Translations under genes and position numbers: made by a program
Origin: PALSA-612 sp963776735
Lineage (GTDB): Bacteria; Actinomycetota; Thermoleophilia; Gaiellales; Gaiellaceae
DNA: 64,000 nucleotides
Reading direction: 5' to 3'
Assembly (NCBI GenBank): GCA_963776735.1
Contig: CAVZNV010000023.1
Location: 1-64,000, forward strand
Shown here: positions 41,177 through 50,270 of the stretch, piece after piece
Layout of the letters: every line of letters starts with the position of its first letter
How positions within the stretch are numbered: position 1 is the first letter of the stretch
The notes under the pieces: model-generated
Database searches by the model: none
Seen by the model: only the letters and a program-made list of their open reading frames with translations
What the model was told of the DNA's origin: nothing

Positions 41177-41484
41177 CCTCTTCGTTCATCATCGAGCTGA
41201 CGATCCTGATCCTGGCCGCGTTCCTCGGCCTCGAGGTGATCTCGAAGGTGCCGACGCTGCTGCACACGCCGCTGATGTCGGGCACGAACGCGATCCACGG
41301 CATCGTCGTCATCGGCGGGATCATCGTCGCGGCGCAGCCGCATCAGTCCACGTGGATCCATATCGTTGCGCTGCTCGCGGTCGCGCTCGGCACGGCCAAC
41401 GTCGTCGGCGGGTTCGTCGTGACGGACCGCATGCTCCAGATGTTCAAGCGGCGGAAGCCCGCGAACGAGGAGAAGCCCGAGTGA
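41173..41484 (+). CDS. NAD(P) transhydrogenase small membrane subunit (PntAA2/PntAB)
   Basis: 103 residues from GTG 41173. Three hydrophobic helices (IELTILILAAFLGLEVI, TNAIHGIVVIGGIIVAA and IVALLAVALGTANVVGGFVV) make up the first membrane part of the proton channel, as in three-gene transhydrogenases. The stop overlaps pntB (GTGA). Confidence 0.93.
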   Translation: MTSSFIIELTILILAAFLGLEVISKVPTLLHTPLMSGTNAIHGIVVIGGIIVAAQPHQSTWIHIVALLAVALGTANVVGGFVVTDRMLQMFKRRKPANEEKPE

Positions 41485-42905
41485 CCGTCGCTCTCCCGCT
41501 GGCGTCGATCAGCCGGACCGACTGGATCTCGCTCGCTTACATCGTCGCGATCGTCAGCTTCATCCTCGCGCTGCGGTTCCTCTCCGACCCGGCCCGCGCG
41601 CGGCACGGAAACTGGATCGGCGCCTTCGGCATGACCGTTGCGATCGTCGCGACGTTCTTCCTGCCTGAGCTCGATTCGAGCCAGTTCGTCTGGATCCTGA
41701 TCGTCATGGCCGTGACCGCGCCGATCGGCGCTTATGCCGCCCGCGCCGTGAAGATGACCGCGATGCCGCAGATGGTGGCGCTGTTCAACGGCGTCGGCGG
41801 CGGCGCGGCGGCGCTGATCGCGCTCGCCGACTTTCACCAGCACGCCCCGGCCCCCGGACGGCTGGCCCTGAACAGCTCCGTCGCGATCGTGCTCTCGGCG
41901 ATGATCGGCTCGATCTCGTTCGCGGGCAGCATGATCGCGTTCGCGAAGCTGCAGGAGCTGATCGGCGGCCGGCCGATCCAGTACCCGGGGCAGAAGTTCG
42001 GCAACCTCGCGCTGCTCGCAGCGATCGTCGGCCTCGGTTTTGCGATCATCGCGGGCTACGAGCACCAGTGGGTGCTCGGCCTGATCATTCTCGGCTCGCT
42101 CGGGTTCGGCGTTCTGTTCGTGCTGCCGATCGGCGGCGCCGACATGCCGGTCGTCATCTCGCTCCTGAACGCCTTTACCGGCGTCGCCGCCGCCGCCACG
42201 GGCTTCGTCCTACATTTGAACGTGTTGATCGTGGCCGGCATGCTCGTCGGCGCCTCGGGCACGCTCCTGACGCTGATGATGGCCCGCTCGATGGGCCGCT
42301 CGGTCACCAACGTGCTCTTCGGTGCCTTCGGGACGCTGCAGGTGACCGGCGAGGCGCTCGCCGCCTCGGGCGGGTCGGTGCGCCCGACCACGCCGGAGGA
42401 CGTGGCGGTCATGCTCGCCTACGCCCACCGCGTGATCATCGTCCCCGGCTACGGGCTCGCGGTCGCGCAGGCGCAGCACGCCGTGCGAGAACTGGCGACC
42501 GAGCTCGAGAAGAGGAACGTCGAGGTGGTCTACGCGATCCATCCCGTCGCCGGCCGCATGCCGGGGCATATGAACGTGCTCCTCGCGGAGGCCAACGTGC
42601 CGTACGACCAGCTGAAGGAGATGGACGAGGTCAACCCGTCGTTCGACCAGACCGACGTGGCGCTCGTCATCGGCGCCAACGACGTCACCAACCCGGCGGC
42701 GCGCAGCGACCCCGGCAGCCCGATCTACGGCATGCCGATCCTGAACGTCGACCACGCGCAGAACGTCGTCGTCCTCAAGCGGAGCATGAACCCGGGCTTC
42801 GCGGGGATCGACAACCCGCTGTTCGTCGACCCGAAGACGGTGATGCTCTTCGGCGACGCAAAATCGTCGGTCGAGAAGCTCGTCGCCGCCGTCAAGCAGG
42901 TGTAA
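41481..42905 (+). CDS. pntB: NAD(P) transhydrogenase beta subunit
   Basis: 474 residues from GTG 41481. About nine membrane helices in residues 10-270, then the NADP-binding domain with VIIVPGYGLAVAQAQHAVRE, the DVALVIGANDVTNPAA segment and a final FFGDAK-like MLFGDAKSSVEKL. With the two alpha parts it uses the proton gradient to make NADPH, which would feed TrxB and biosynthesis. Confidence 0.96.
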   Translation: MTVALPLASISRTDWISLAYIVAIVSFILALRFLSDPARARHGNWIGAFGMTVAIVATFFLPELDSSQFVWILIVMAVTAPIGAYAARAVKMTAMPQMVALFNGVGGGAAALIALADFHQHAPAPGRLALNSSVAIVLSAMIGSISFAGSMIAFAKLQELIGGRPIQYPGQKFGNLALLAAIVGLGFAIIAGYEHQWVLGLIILGSLGFGVLFVLPIGGADMPVVISLLNAFTGVAAAATGFVLHLNVLIVAGMLVGASGTLLTLMMARSMGRSVTNVLFGAFGTLQVTGEALAASGGSVRPTTPEDVAVMLAYAHRVIIVPGYGLAVAQAQHAVRELATELEKRNVEVVYAIHPVAGRMPGHMNVLLAEANVPYDQLKEMDEVNPSFDQTDVALVIGANDVTNPAARSDPGSPIYGMPILNVDHAQNVVVLKRSMNPGFAGIDNPLFVDPKTVMLFGDAKSSVEKLVAAVKQV

Positions 42906-42913
42906 GTGCACTA

Positions 42914-43852
42914 GTGGCAGTCCCGCTCTTCCGAGCCGCCGACGTGTACGAGGCCGTCTCGCCCGAGCGGGCGGTGGACGCCGTGCGCGACGCGTTCGTC
43001 GCCTACGCGCGGAACGAATGGTCGATGCCGCCGAAGGTCTACGTGCCCGCGTATCCGGCCGGGGACTTCCGCGCCATGCCGGCACACGGCGGCGGCTTCG
43101 CGCTGCTCAAGTGGATCTCGTCCTTCCCCGGCAACCCGGCGCAGGGCCTGCCGACCGTGCTCGGGACGGCGCTGCTCTCCGACGCGTCGACGGGGAGGCT
43201 CGTCGCGGTCTTCGACGCGGCCTCGCTGACGGCGTTGCGGACCGGCGCTGCGGCCGTACTCGCGGCAGAGACGCTGGCGCGCGAGGACGCGGGCTCCGCG
43301 GCGGTGATCGGCTCCGGCGTGAACGGGAAGGCGGTCGCCCGCACGTTCCTCGCCCGCGGCCGCAAGGTTGCGATCCACGACGTCGACCGCTCGCGCGCCG
43401 AGGCTGCCGCGTCCGAGCTGGGCGCGGACGTCGCCGAGTCGCAAGACGAGGCCCTCGCGGCGGACATCGTCGCCACCGTCACGCCCGGCAAGAACGTCCT
43501 CTTCCCCGAGGGGTCGCTCCGGCCGGGCCAGCACGTGAGCCTGATGGGAGCGGACGGGCCGGACAAGCAGGAGATCGCGGCCGGCGAGCTCTCGCGGGTC
43601 TCGACGTTCTGCGACGACTGGGGCCAGGCGAGCCACGCCGGCGATCTTGCGCACGCGGTCGAGGTCGGCCTCGTGACGCGCGACGACGTGACCGAGCTAG
43701 GCACCGTGCTGCTCGGCGATGCCCCCGGCCGCCGCTCGGACGACGAGATCACCGCGTTCGACTCGACCGGGCTCGCGATCCAGGATCTCGCGATCGCACT
43801 GGCCGCTTTCGAGGCCGCGGGCAGCCTCGACCTGGCGCGCATCGACCTCTAG
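42914..43852 (+). CDS. Ornithine cyclodeaminase/mu-crystallin family protein
   Basis: 312 residues from GTG 42914, 8 bp after pntB. Features: PAYPAGDFRAMPAHGGGFA, LLKWISSFPGNP, and the NAD site AAVIGSGVNGKAVARTFLAR. Family members make proline from ornithine, or reduce cyclic imines and keto acids. The place after the NADPH-generating operon suggests a reductive role. Exact substrate unknown. The end overlaps the convergent acetyltransferase gene by 4 bp. Confidence 0.88.
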   Translation: MAVPLFRAADVYEAVSPERAVDAVRDAFVAYARNEWSMPPKVYVPAYPAGDFRAMPAHGGGFALLKWISSFPGNPAQGLPTVLGTALLSDASTGRLVAVFDAASLTALRTGAAAVLAAETLAREDAGSAAVIGSGVNGKAVARTFLARGRKVAIHDVDRSRAEAAASELGADVAESQDEALAADIVATVTPGKNVLFPEGSLRPGQHVSLMGADGPDKQEIAAGELSRVSTFCDDWGQASHAGDLAHAVEVGLVTRDDVTELGTVLLGDAPGRRSDDEITAFDSTGLAIQDLAIALAAFEAAGSLDLARIDL

Positions 43853-44703
43853 CCGCTGCGGCGGTAGACGCAGCTGCTGTGATCGGGCCGGAAGCCGGCG
43901 CCGAGGTAGGTCTTCTTCGCGCCGGGGTTCTTGTCCCAGTAGCTCACCTTCAACCGCTCGCAGCCGCGCGCCGCGAGCCGATCGACTCCAGCCGTGAAGA
44001 CGTGCCGTGCCAGGCCGCGGCGCTGATAGTCGTCCTCGGTGCGCATCGGCTCGACGAGGCCCACGCGGGTGACCGGGTCGGGCCAGAACAGCCCATATGC
44101 GGCCACATCTCCGTTGGGAGCCTCGACGAACAAGTCGAGCTCGGGGTCGTAGAGCGAGCACTCGGCCAGACGCTCAGCGACGTGCTCGCCGTTGCGGCGA
44201 ACGAAGTGATGTGGCCGGTCGGCGGTCTCCGCCCGCGAGCGGAGCCGGAACCCATCCGGGAGGGGCGCAACCGGAGGGCGTCGCGCCGCGTCGAGCCAGC
44301 TCGTCGTGTCCTCGTCGCCCCCGGCCGCAAAGCCGGCGTCGCCGAGCGCGCCGAGCAGCAACGGATCGTCGTTGCGGGCGCGAATCGACACGGACTCGAG
44401 CCCGAGCTCGGCGAACCGCTCCAGCGCGCGCTTCCAGACCGGCCCGAAGTCCCCCGGGTCGACGATCACGTCGCACTCCCACTTGCCGTCCCAGTCGTTG
44501 AGCGTGACGGCCGCGACCGGCTCGTCCGCGTCATCCAGCCAGAACAGCTGCCCGAGCTCGTCGGACGGCCGCTCCCTGCGCCACCACCAATGGAAGTCCG
44601 CTGCCTCCCAGACGCCGCCGGTCGGATCAGCGAGTCGCCGTCGCTGCAGGAGCCGCGTGATGGCGTCGAGATAGTCCCGTCCGGCGAGCTCGACGAGGCG
44701 CAC
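43849..44703 (-). CDS. Two-domain GNAT acetyltransferase
   Basis: 284 residues from GTG 44703, overlapping the upstream stop by one base. The N-terminal GNAT half contains WKRALERFAELGLESVSIRA. The C-terminal half has the acetyl-CoA loop DDYQRRGLARHVFTAGVDRL and the final WDKNPGAKKTYLGAGFRP. Both halves have GNAT folds, and the first lacks a clear acetyl-CoA loop, so only the second is probably catalytic. Acceptor unknown. Confidence 0.85.
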   Translation of the reverse strand: MRLVELAGRDYLDAITRLLQRRRLADPTGGVWEAADFHWWWRRERPSDELGQLFWLDDADEPVAAVTLNDWDGKWECDVIVDPGDFGPVWKRALERFAELGLESVSIRARNDDPLLLGALGDAGFAAGGDEDTTSWLDAARRPPVAPLPDGFRLRSRAETADRPHHFVRRNGEHVAERLAECSLYDPELDLFVEAPNGDVAAYGLFWPDPVTRVGLVEPMRTEDDYQRRGLARHVFTAGVDRLAARGCERLKVSYWDKNPGAKKTYLGAGFRPDHSSCVYRRSG

Positions 44704-45827
44704 TAGAGAAGCCGGGCCGGATCGAACAGCTCGAGGTCCGGCGCGTCGCGGCCGAGGATTGCGTTCGCGACCAGCTCGCCGCACATGAACCCGAGCACCA
44801 TCCCGTGCCCCGAGTAGCCCCCGGCGACCCAGAGACCGTCTTCGCCCGGCACAGGCCCGACGACCGGCATGAAGTCCGGCACGAGCCCGAACAGCCCGGC
44901 CCAGCGGTGCGTGACGACGACGGGCCAGCCGACGAGGTCGGACACGAAGCCGTCGAGTGCCGCCTGGATCTCCTCTGTCGTCTCCTCGTTGGTCGTGAAC
45001 TCGGTCGCGAGCGACGTGTCGCGGAAGCCGCCGGCCAGGATGCGCCCGTCCTCCCGCTGCTGCCAGTAGTCGAAGCCGTGGCGGCTGTAGTGCGGGCAGT
45101 CGAAGAGGCGCTCGGGGATCGGCTCGGTGGCGACCATCTGCGCCCGCGTCGGGATGATCGAGCCCTCGAGCGGGCCGAGCAGCCCGCTGGGGTAGCCGTC
45201 GGTGCAGACGACGACCTGCTCGGCGTCGAGCTCGTCCCGCGAGTCGACGCGGCTGCCCTCGCGGATGTCGGCACCCGCCTCGGCTGCAAGCGCGGCGAGA
45301 CGTCGCGTCCAGCGCGCCGGCTGCAGCGCGCCGTCGCCCGGGTGGAAGATCGCCGCGGTGAACGTCGCGTCGAGCGGGTGCTCGAGCCGGTCGCGCCATT
45401 CGACCTCGAACCCGTCCTCGCGTAGCAGCTCGTACTCGGCGCGGAGACTCTCGCGCTCCTCGTCGTCTGCGGCGAGGCGCAGGCTCCCCGTGCGGACGAG
45501 TGCGTCGCCGCCGAGCACGGCCATCCGGTCGAGAGCCTGCTCGGTCGCGCGCCAGTACGACGCCGTTCGCTCTCTTCCGATCGCCTCGGCGGTGACGTCG
45601 TACGACGCCGCACCGCCGCGCAGCGCGAAGCCGCCGTTGCGTCCGCTCGCGCCCCAGCCCACGGCGCGCGCGTCGTAGAGACGCACCCTCTTGCCGGCTT
45701 CGGCGAGGGCGCGGGCGCACGCACAGCCCGTGACACCGCCGCCGACGATCGCGACGTCGACGGGCCCGTCCAGCCTCCGGTCGAGCCGCTCCGGGAACGG
45801 CTCCTCCAGCCAGTACGTCGAGCTCAC
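44703..45827 (-). CDS. FAD-dependent amino acid oxidase (DadA/glycine oxidase type)
   Basis: 374 residues. FAD motif VAIVGGGVTGCACARALAEA at residues 25-44, a second GWGASGRNGGFALRGG stretch and the C-terminal AGLFGLVPDFMPVVGPVPG with GGYSGHGMVLGFMCGEL place it in the DAO family (glycine oxidase/gamma-glutamylputrescine oxidase group). It oxidises an amine or D-amino acid, making hydrogen peroxide. Part of a four-gene run dprA-MBL-DAO-GNAT with overlapping ends. Confidence 0.88.
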   Translation of the reverse strand: MSSTYWLEEPFPERLDRRLDGPVDVAIVGGGVTGCACARALAEAGKRVRLYDARAVGWGASGRNGGFALRGGAASYDVTAEAIGRERTASYWRATEQALDRMAVLGGDALVRTGSLRLAADDEERESLRAEYELLREDGFEVEWRDRLEHPLDATFTAAIFHPGDGALQPARWTRRLAALAAEAGADIREGSRVDSRDELDAEQVVVCTDGYPSGLLGPLEGSIIPTRAQMVATEPIPERLFDCPHYSRHGFDYWQQREDGRILAGGFRDTSLATEFTTNEETTEEIQAALDGFVSDLVGWPVVVTHRWAGLFGLVPDFMPVVGPVPGEDGLWVAGGYSGHGMVLGFMCGELVANAILGRDAPDLELFDPARLL

Positions 45828-46456
45828 GCCGTCCGCTCGTACAGCTCGACGAGCGCGGCTCTCGGATCGTCGTCGATGTAGCCGCCGTGCGACAGACAGA
45901 GGAGGTCGATCTCGAGGTCGAGCAGGCTCGCCAGGCTGTCACGGGAGATACCGGCACGGAGCCGGGTGTGGTCTTCGGAGAGCTGGAGCGGGCCCGACGA
46001 GTCGCGGCGCGTGACGAGATCGCCGATGAAGAGGATGTTCGGCTCCCCCGGCCGGTAGAGCGAGTAGTGGTCGTACTCGGGGCCGGGGGTCCGGATCGCC
46101 CGGAAGTCCGCCGGTAGGTGGGTGCCTTCGACGTAGTGCTGGTCGGGCTCGGTGAGCAGGCCCCACGACCCGCGAGGCGCGACGACGCGCGCGCCGTGCT
46201 CGAACCTGTAGCGCCACGAGGCGCGCTGGTGGCAGCCTCGGGTGAGCAGCGCATACGACACCGCGGGGAACCGGTCGGCGGCCGCGTAGGTCATCGGGAG
46301 CGGGTCGACGAAGATGACGCCCGCCCGCGTGTAAACCGAGTACGAGTCGCTCTGAGCGCCTCCGATCCGCTCGTCGGAGACAGACCAGTGCTCGGTCGCC
46401 TCGGCGATCGACCGCGTCCTCTGCGCCCGTTCGGTCGGCTCCTTCACGCCGATCAT
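45824..46456 (-). CDS. Metallo-beta-lactamase-fold protein without canonical metal motif
   Basis: 210 residues from ATG 46456, overlapping the dprA stop (ATGA). The fold is indicated by SYSVYTRAGVIFVDPLPMTY, then YALLTRGCHQRASWRYRFEH, ILFIGDLVTRRDS and LDLLCLSHGGYID-like elements. The HxHxDH metal signature is absent: the equivalent place reads TRGCHQRAS. Such proteins are usually non-hydrolytic or bind one metal. A role with the FAD oxidase downstream is only positional. Confidence 0.75.
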   Translation of the reverse strand: MIGVKEPTERAQRTRSIAEATEHWSVSDERIGGAQSDSYSVYTRAGVIFVDPLPMTYAAADRFPAVSYALLTRGCHQRASWRYRFEHGARVVAPRGSWGLLTEPDQHYVEGTHLPADFRAIRTPGPEYDHYSLYRPGEPNILFIGDLVTRRDSSGPLQLSEDHTRLRAGISRDSLASLLDLEIDLLCLSHGGYIDDDPRAALVELYERTA

Positions 46457-47451
46457 CCTAGGGGCCGGGCGAGCCGAAAGAAACCGTCTCTTTCGGACAC
46501 GGCTCCGGCGAGCTCGAGCTCCGTCAGGGCTGCGGCGAGCGCACCCGGGTCGAGCTCGAGCGCGCGCGCGAGCGCGTCCGCTGGCAGCGGCTCGGCCTCG
46601 AGCCGGGCGAGGACGAGGGCCGCTGTCTCCCCCAGCCCGGCCGCGACGACGACGGGCTGCTCGGGCTCGATGCCGAACGTCTCGAGCACGTCCGCGATCG
46701 CGGTGAGCGGTGTCGCGCCGTTCCGGAGCAGCCGGTTCGAGCCGACCGAGAGCGAGGAGGTGATCTCGCCCGGCACCGCGAACACCTCGCGCCCCTCCTC
46801 GAGCGCGAGGTCGGCGGTGATCAGCGCGCCGCTCCGCTCGCGCGCCTCGACGACGATCGACGCCTGCGCGAGTCCCGCGACGATGCGGTTCCGAGCGGGA
46901 AAGCGCCACGGAGCCGGCTCGACACCGGGCGCGTATTCCGACACCACCAGGCCGCGCTCCCCGATCCGGGCGGCGAGCTCCGCGTGCGCCGCGGGGTAGT
47001 CGCGGTCGACGCCGCAACCGAGGACTGCGACGGTCAGCCCTCCCGCGTCGAGCGCGCCCCGGTGGGCATGGCCGTCGACGCCGCGCGCGAGGCCGCTGAC
47101 GACGACGAGCCCGGCGGCGGCGAGTTCGCGGCCGAGCATCCGCGCGACGTCGGCGCCGTAGGCGGAGCAGCTGCGGGCACCCACGACGGCGACCGAGGGA
47201 CGATCGAGCATCGCGAGCTCGCCCCGCCCGCGGACGAAGAGGCCTGCCGGCGCGTCGAAGATCGCGGCCAGCGCCGACGGGAACTCCCTCGCCGAGCGCG
47301 GCAGCCAGCGCAGGCCGCGTTGCTCGAGGCCGGCAAGGTACGCGCGCTCGTCGAACTCGCGCCGGAAGCGCGCGAAGCGATCGCTCCGTGGAGCCTCGAG
47401 CACGTGCGAGTCCGTGTGCGCGGCGAACGCGGCGAGGGCGAGCTCGCTCAC
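46453..47451 (-). CDS. dprA: DNA-processing protein DprA
   Basis: 332 residues from GTG 47451, overlapping the comM stop. Rossmann-like core: SVAVVGARSCSAYGADVARM, VVVSGLARGVDGHAHRGAL, TVAVLGCGVDRDYPAAHAEL and ERSGALITADLALEEGREVF. The C-terminal winged helix (PLPADALARALELDPGALAA) is also present. DprA loads RecA on incoming single-stranded DNA during transformation. Gene order with comM is the usual one. Confidence 0.95.
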   Translation of the reverse strand: MSELALAAFAAHTDSHVLEAPRSDRFARFRREFDERAYLAGLEQRGLRWLPRSAREFPSALAAIFDAPAGLFVRGRGELAMLDRPSVAVVGARSCSAYGADVARMLGRELAAAGLVVVSGLARGVDGHAHRGALDAGGLTVAVLGCGVDRDYPAAHAELAARIGERGLVVSEYAPGVEPAPWRFPARNRIVAGLAQASIVVEARERSGALITADLALEEGREVFAVPGEITSSLSVGSNRLLRNGATPLTAIADVLETFGIEPEQPVVVAAGLGETAALVLARLEAEPLPADALARALELDPGALAAALTELELAGAVSERDGFFRLARPLG

Positions 47452-48032
47452 GCGGACTGGAGCTCCGTCGGAGTGCGGTACGAGAGCGCTTCCGAGACGT
47501 GTTCGGGCAGGACGTCCGCCGTCCCGGCCAGGGCCGCGATCGTCTGGGCGGTGCGGGCGACTCGGGCACGCCCGCGGCCGGAGAGAGGAAGCCGCTCGAC
47601 CGCGCGCGTGAGCAGCTCGTCGGCCTCGGCCGTGCGCAGAGGCAACTTGCCGCGGAGCCGCTCACGCGCTGCGCAGACGCGCTCGCGTACCGGCGCGGAG
47701 GCTTCGGACGGCCCGGCTGCGAGCTCGGCCCCGCGCGGACGCGGCACGGTGACGACGAGGTCGAAGCGGTCGAGCAGAGCGCGCGAGAGCTTGTTCCGGA
47801 AGGCGGCGAGCCGCTGCGGCGAGCATGCGCACTCGGCGGCCGGATCGCCGCGCGCCCCGCAGGGGCACAGGTTCATCGTCGCAACGAGCTGGAACCGCGC
47901 CGGGTACAGCGCCTGGCCGGCGGCCCGCGCGACGCTGACGATGCCGTCCTCCAGCGGTTGCCGCAGCGACTCCAGCGCCGGCCGCATGAACTCGGGCAGT
48001 TCGTCGAGCAACAGGACGCCGCGGTGGGCCAG
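47448..48032 (-). pseudogene. comM: comM (YifB), C-terminal fragment
   Basis: The frame from 48032 reads LAHRGVLLLDELPEF and runs to the normal comM C-terminus with the arginine-finger region and Cys motif ATMNLCPCGARGDP, then YRTPTELQSA. The N-terminal two-thirds lie at 49322-50221, separated by about 1.3 kb of other DNA. An in-frame TGA sits just upstream of 48032, so this fragment cannot be made as part of ComM. ComM is a hexameric helicase for branch migration during transformation. Confidence 0.88.
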
Positions 48033-48053
48033 CGTTCAGGAATGTCGCTTGAG
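48027..48053. repeat. Junction-type direct repeat, copy 1
   Basis: 27 bases starting GGGCCAGCGTTCAGGAATG, whose first few bases belong to comM and the rest to the insert. It matches 48496-48522 with three mismatches. Confidence 0.7.
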
Positions 48054-48075
48054 ACTCGTGAGGTGTCGTAGGCGC

Positions 48076-48423
48076 TCAAAGGACGGGGCAATCGGTGAGC
48101 GACGAGACTTTCAGCGTGTTGCCGCCTACACGGTCGCCGATACCGAGCGTGAGGCAACCAAGCCGATCGCCGTTCCCGTTTGTGACGAGCCACCAGCTCG
48201 TCCCGTCTCCGTAGTCGTGGGCGGTCACGGAGACGCCGGGCGGCAGGTACTTGACGTACCGAAACCGGTCGCACGCTGACGTGCGGCAATCGCGAACGAC
48301 AACCGCGGTCGTTGTGTCGTTCCGCAGCGCTATCGTCCACGTCCCGTCCTCCCGGTTCAAATCACAGCCAGCGGCCGCCCAAACGAGAGCAAGCAAGGCC
48401 ACACACCCGGTGATCGCGCGCAT
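48076..48423 (-). CDS. Small lipoprotein in the comM insertion
   Basis: 115 residues. N-terminal lipobox LLALVWAAAGCDLN (Cys about residue 20). The mature domain is short and strand-rich (TWTIALRNDTTTAVVVRDCR, TSWWLVTNGNGDRLGCLTLG) with four more cysteines, so a disulfide-bonded beta-sandwich is likely. No family recognised. The start ATG 48423 is clear. Confidence 0.7.
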   Translation of the reverse strand: MRAITGCVALLALVWAAAGCDLNREDGTWTIALRNDTTTAVVVRDCRTSACDRFRYVKYLPPGVSVTAHDYGDGTSWWLVTNGNGDRLGCLTLGIGDRVGGNTLKVSSLTDCPVL

Positions 48424-48495
48424 GGGTTAGTTGTACGCCACCTCGCTAGTCAGCGCATCGCCAGAACAGGCGATCAGGCGGGAAGGGTCTCGGAT

Positions 48496-48522
48496 GGGCC
48501 AGCGTGCGGGAATGTCCCTTGA
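48496..48522. repeat. Junction-type direct repeat, copy 2
   Basis: Matches 48027-48053 over 27 bases with three differences (positions 11, 13 and 22 of the repeat). It lies between the two cargo genes of the insertion. Confidence 0.7.
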
Positions 48523-48552
48523 AGTAGTCCGCTGTCCGACCGGGGCGTGCTT

Positions 48553-49248
48553 CTAGCCGCCAGCAGCCCAGCCTTGGAAGGGTGAGAGCGAGCGTCCCGG
48601 CGGATCGAGAGTGCCTGCGGTGAAGTTCCAGTAGCCGGGGCCAAACATCACCCGACGCACGATGATCCGCTGGGCGCGTGCCCTTGCCCATTCGAGGGCC
48701 TCTGACAAGCGGACGCCGTCAACTTGCTCGATCACCGTCGCGTCGAGTTCGGTGAACTTCTCGACTTGTTGATGCGGGTTGTACTCGAGCAGTTGCCCCG
48801 AGTACATGCGCGTGCCGATCCGACGCTCCGGCGTCCACTGCTCTGTGACGTGGACGTAGCCTCCGTAGCGGCGCTCAGTCTCCGGCTCGCGCTGTCCGAC
48901 TGTCGCGATGTGTGTCGGCCAGCGAGGGATGTCCGCCGTCTCGTCGCAGAGTTCCCCGGCCTCAAACTGCTGTTCGGGTTCCTCGTCGTCGTCTGCGTGT
49001 TTATCCGTGATTACGTTCACGTAGACGTAGGGGGCACGCTGACGACCCCACGTGATCGCGTCTCCGACGTCATCGAAGTACGGCCCGGTGATGTCGGATC
49101 GCCCCTCGGCGTCGGCCACGAGCCAATAAGTGCCGAACTTCCCTTCACTGGCTTCGTAGGCGAACTCGTACGCCGATTCGCTTTCGACGCGTGCCAGACC
49201 ACTGACCAACCGATACCCCTCGGCGATGACAACAAGGCGCTCGCCCAT
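48553..49248 (-). CDS. Hypothetical protein in the comM insertion
   Basis: 231 residues from ATG 49248 (TTG 49275 is the alternative). The N-terminal half alternates strands and helices (LVVIAEGYRLVSGLARVESE, then YVYVNVITDKHADDDEEPEQ). The C-terminal half has GEALEWARAR-like and WNFTAGTLDPP elements. Codon use and moderate GC differ from the neighbours. No domain recognised. Confidence 0.6.
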   Translation of the reverse strand: MGERLVVIAEGYRLVSGLARVESESAYEFAYEASEGKFGTYWLVADAEGRSDITGPYFDDVGDAITWGRQRAPYVYVNVITDKHADDDEEPEQQFEAGELCDETADIPRWPTHIATVGQREPETERRYGGYVHVTEQWTPERRIGTRMYSGQLLEYNPHQQVEKFTELDATVIEQVDGVRLSEALEWARARAQRIIVRRVMFGPGYWNFTAGTLDPPGRSLSPFQGWAAGG

Positions 49249-49321
49249 CGACCCGAAACCATAGAGCGAGGGCAACGGTCAGTAGTCGTGGTTCCGCCTG
49301 ATCGCGCCAAGTTCCTGGCGA

Positions 49322-50221
49322 CTACGCCATGGCCTGCGCGAGGCTCGCCTCGCCCGGCCTCGGCCCGGGGCCACCACCGACGATCGCCGCCGTCGAGGCA
49401 GAGTGGTGCGGCGCTCGAAACGGCGGCTCGTCGATCAGCGGTCGTCCCGGCTGGAGCGTGCCGGCAACGGAGTGGATGCGCGTCACCTCCAGCGCTTCGT
49501 CCGACGCGAGCGGCGGCAGGATCCCCGGCAATCGGCGGGCGAGCATCGTCTTCCCCGTCCCCGGCGGCCCGGCGAACAGCAGGTTGTGCGATCCGGCGGC
49601 TGCGATCTCGAGCGCTCGGCGGGCGCGTTCCTGACCACGGACGTCGGCAAGGTCGGGATGGACGCGGCGCGGCCCGTTGCCGTTCGCGGGCGCCGAGTAC
49701 GGCGGGGGTTCGCCCTCGCCGCGCAGATAGGCGACCGCCTCGGCAAGGTGCCGCAGAGGCACTGCGTCGACGCCGGCCAGCTCGGCCTCCGGGGTCGACT
49801 CGGCGGCGCAGAGGAGCCGCGTGAAACCGGCTCGTCGCGCGCCTTCGGCAGCCGCGAGGACGCCGCCGACGGGCCGGATGCGCCCGTCGAGCGCAAGCTC
49901 GCCGAGCGCCGCGTGCCCCGCCAGCGCCGTCGCCGGGATCTGCCGCGAGGCGGCGAGAATCGCAAGGGCGATCGGCAGGTCGAAGCCCGAGCCCTCCTTC
50001 CGCAGCCCGGCCGGAGCGAGGTTGACGGTGATCCGCCGAACCGGCCACTCGAGCTCGGCCGACGCGATGCCGACGCGGACGCGCTCCTTCGCCTCCTGGC
50101 AGGCGCGGTCGGCAAGCCCGACAATCGCGAACCCGGGGACGCCGAGCTGGAGGTGCGCCTCGACCTCGACGCGGCGCGCCTCGAGGCCGACGAGCGCATG
50201 CGTGACCGTCCGCGCAAGCAC
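49322..50221 (-). pseudogene. comM: comM (YifB), N-terminal fragment
   Basis: Reads normally from MLARTVTHALVGLEARRVEV through the YifB N-domain (FAIVGLADRACQEAKERVRV) and the AAA Walker A (LLFAGPPGTGKTMLARRLPG), up to GPRPGEASLA. It then runs into the insert and stops 4 codons later at TAG 49322. The catalytic Walker B is on the other fragment, so a functional ComM is not expected. Confidence 0.9.
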
Positions 50222-50270
50222 GGGTCGACCGTAGCCCGGACTTCGTGACGTGTCTGTGCCGGTTTTGCGC

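Larger units (their letters stand above)
48033..49336. mobile_element. Insertion splitting comM
   Basis: About 1.3 kb lies between comM codons that should be adjacent: the upstream fragment ends GPRPGEASLA and the downstream begins LAHRGVLLLDE. The ends carry no recognised transposase, and no target-site duplication longer than a few bases is clear. It holds one lipoprotein gene and one 231-residue protein gene, both minus strand and with lower GC than their surroundings. A repeat of the left junction inside it (48496-48522) suggests two successive insertions. comM is a known hotspot for islands in Acinetobacter. Confidence 0.7.
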
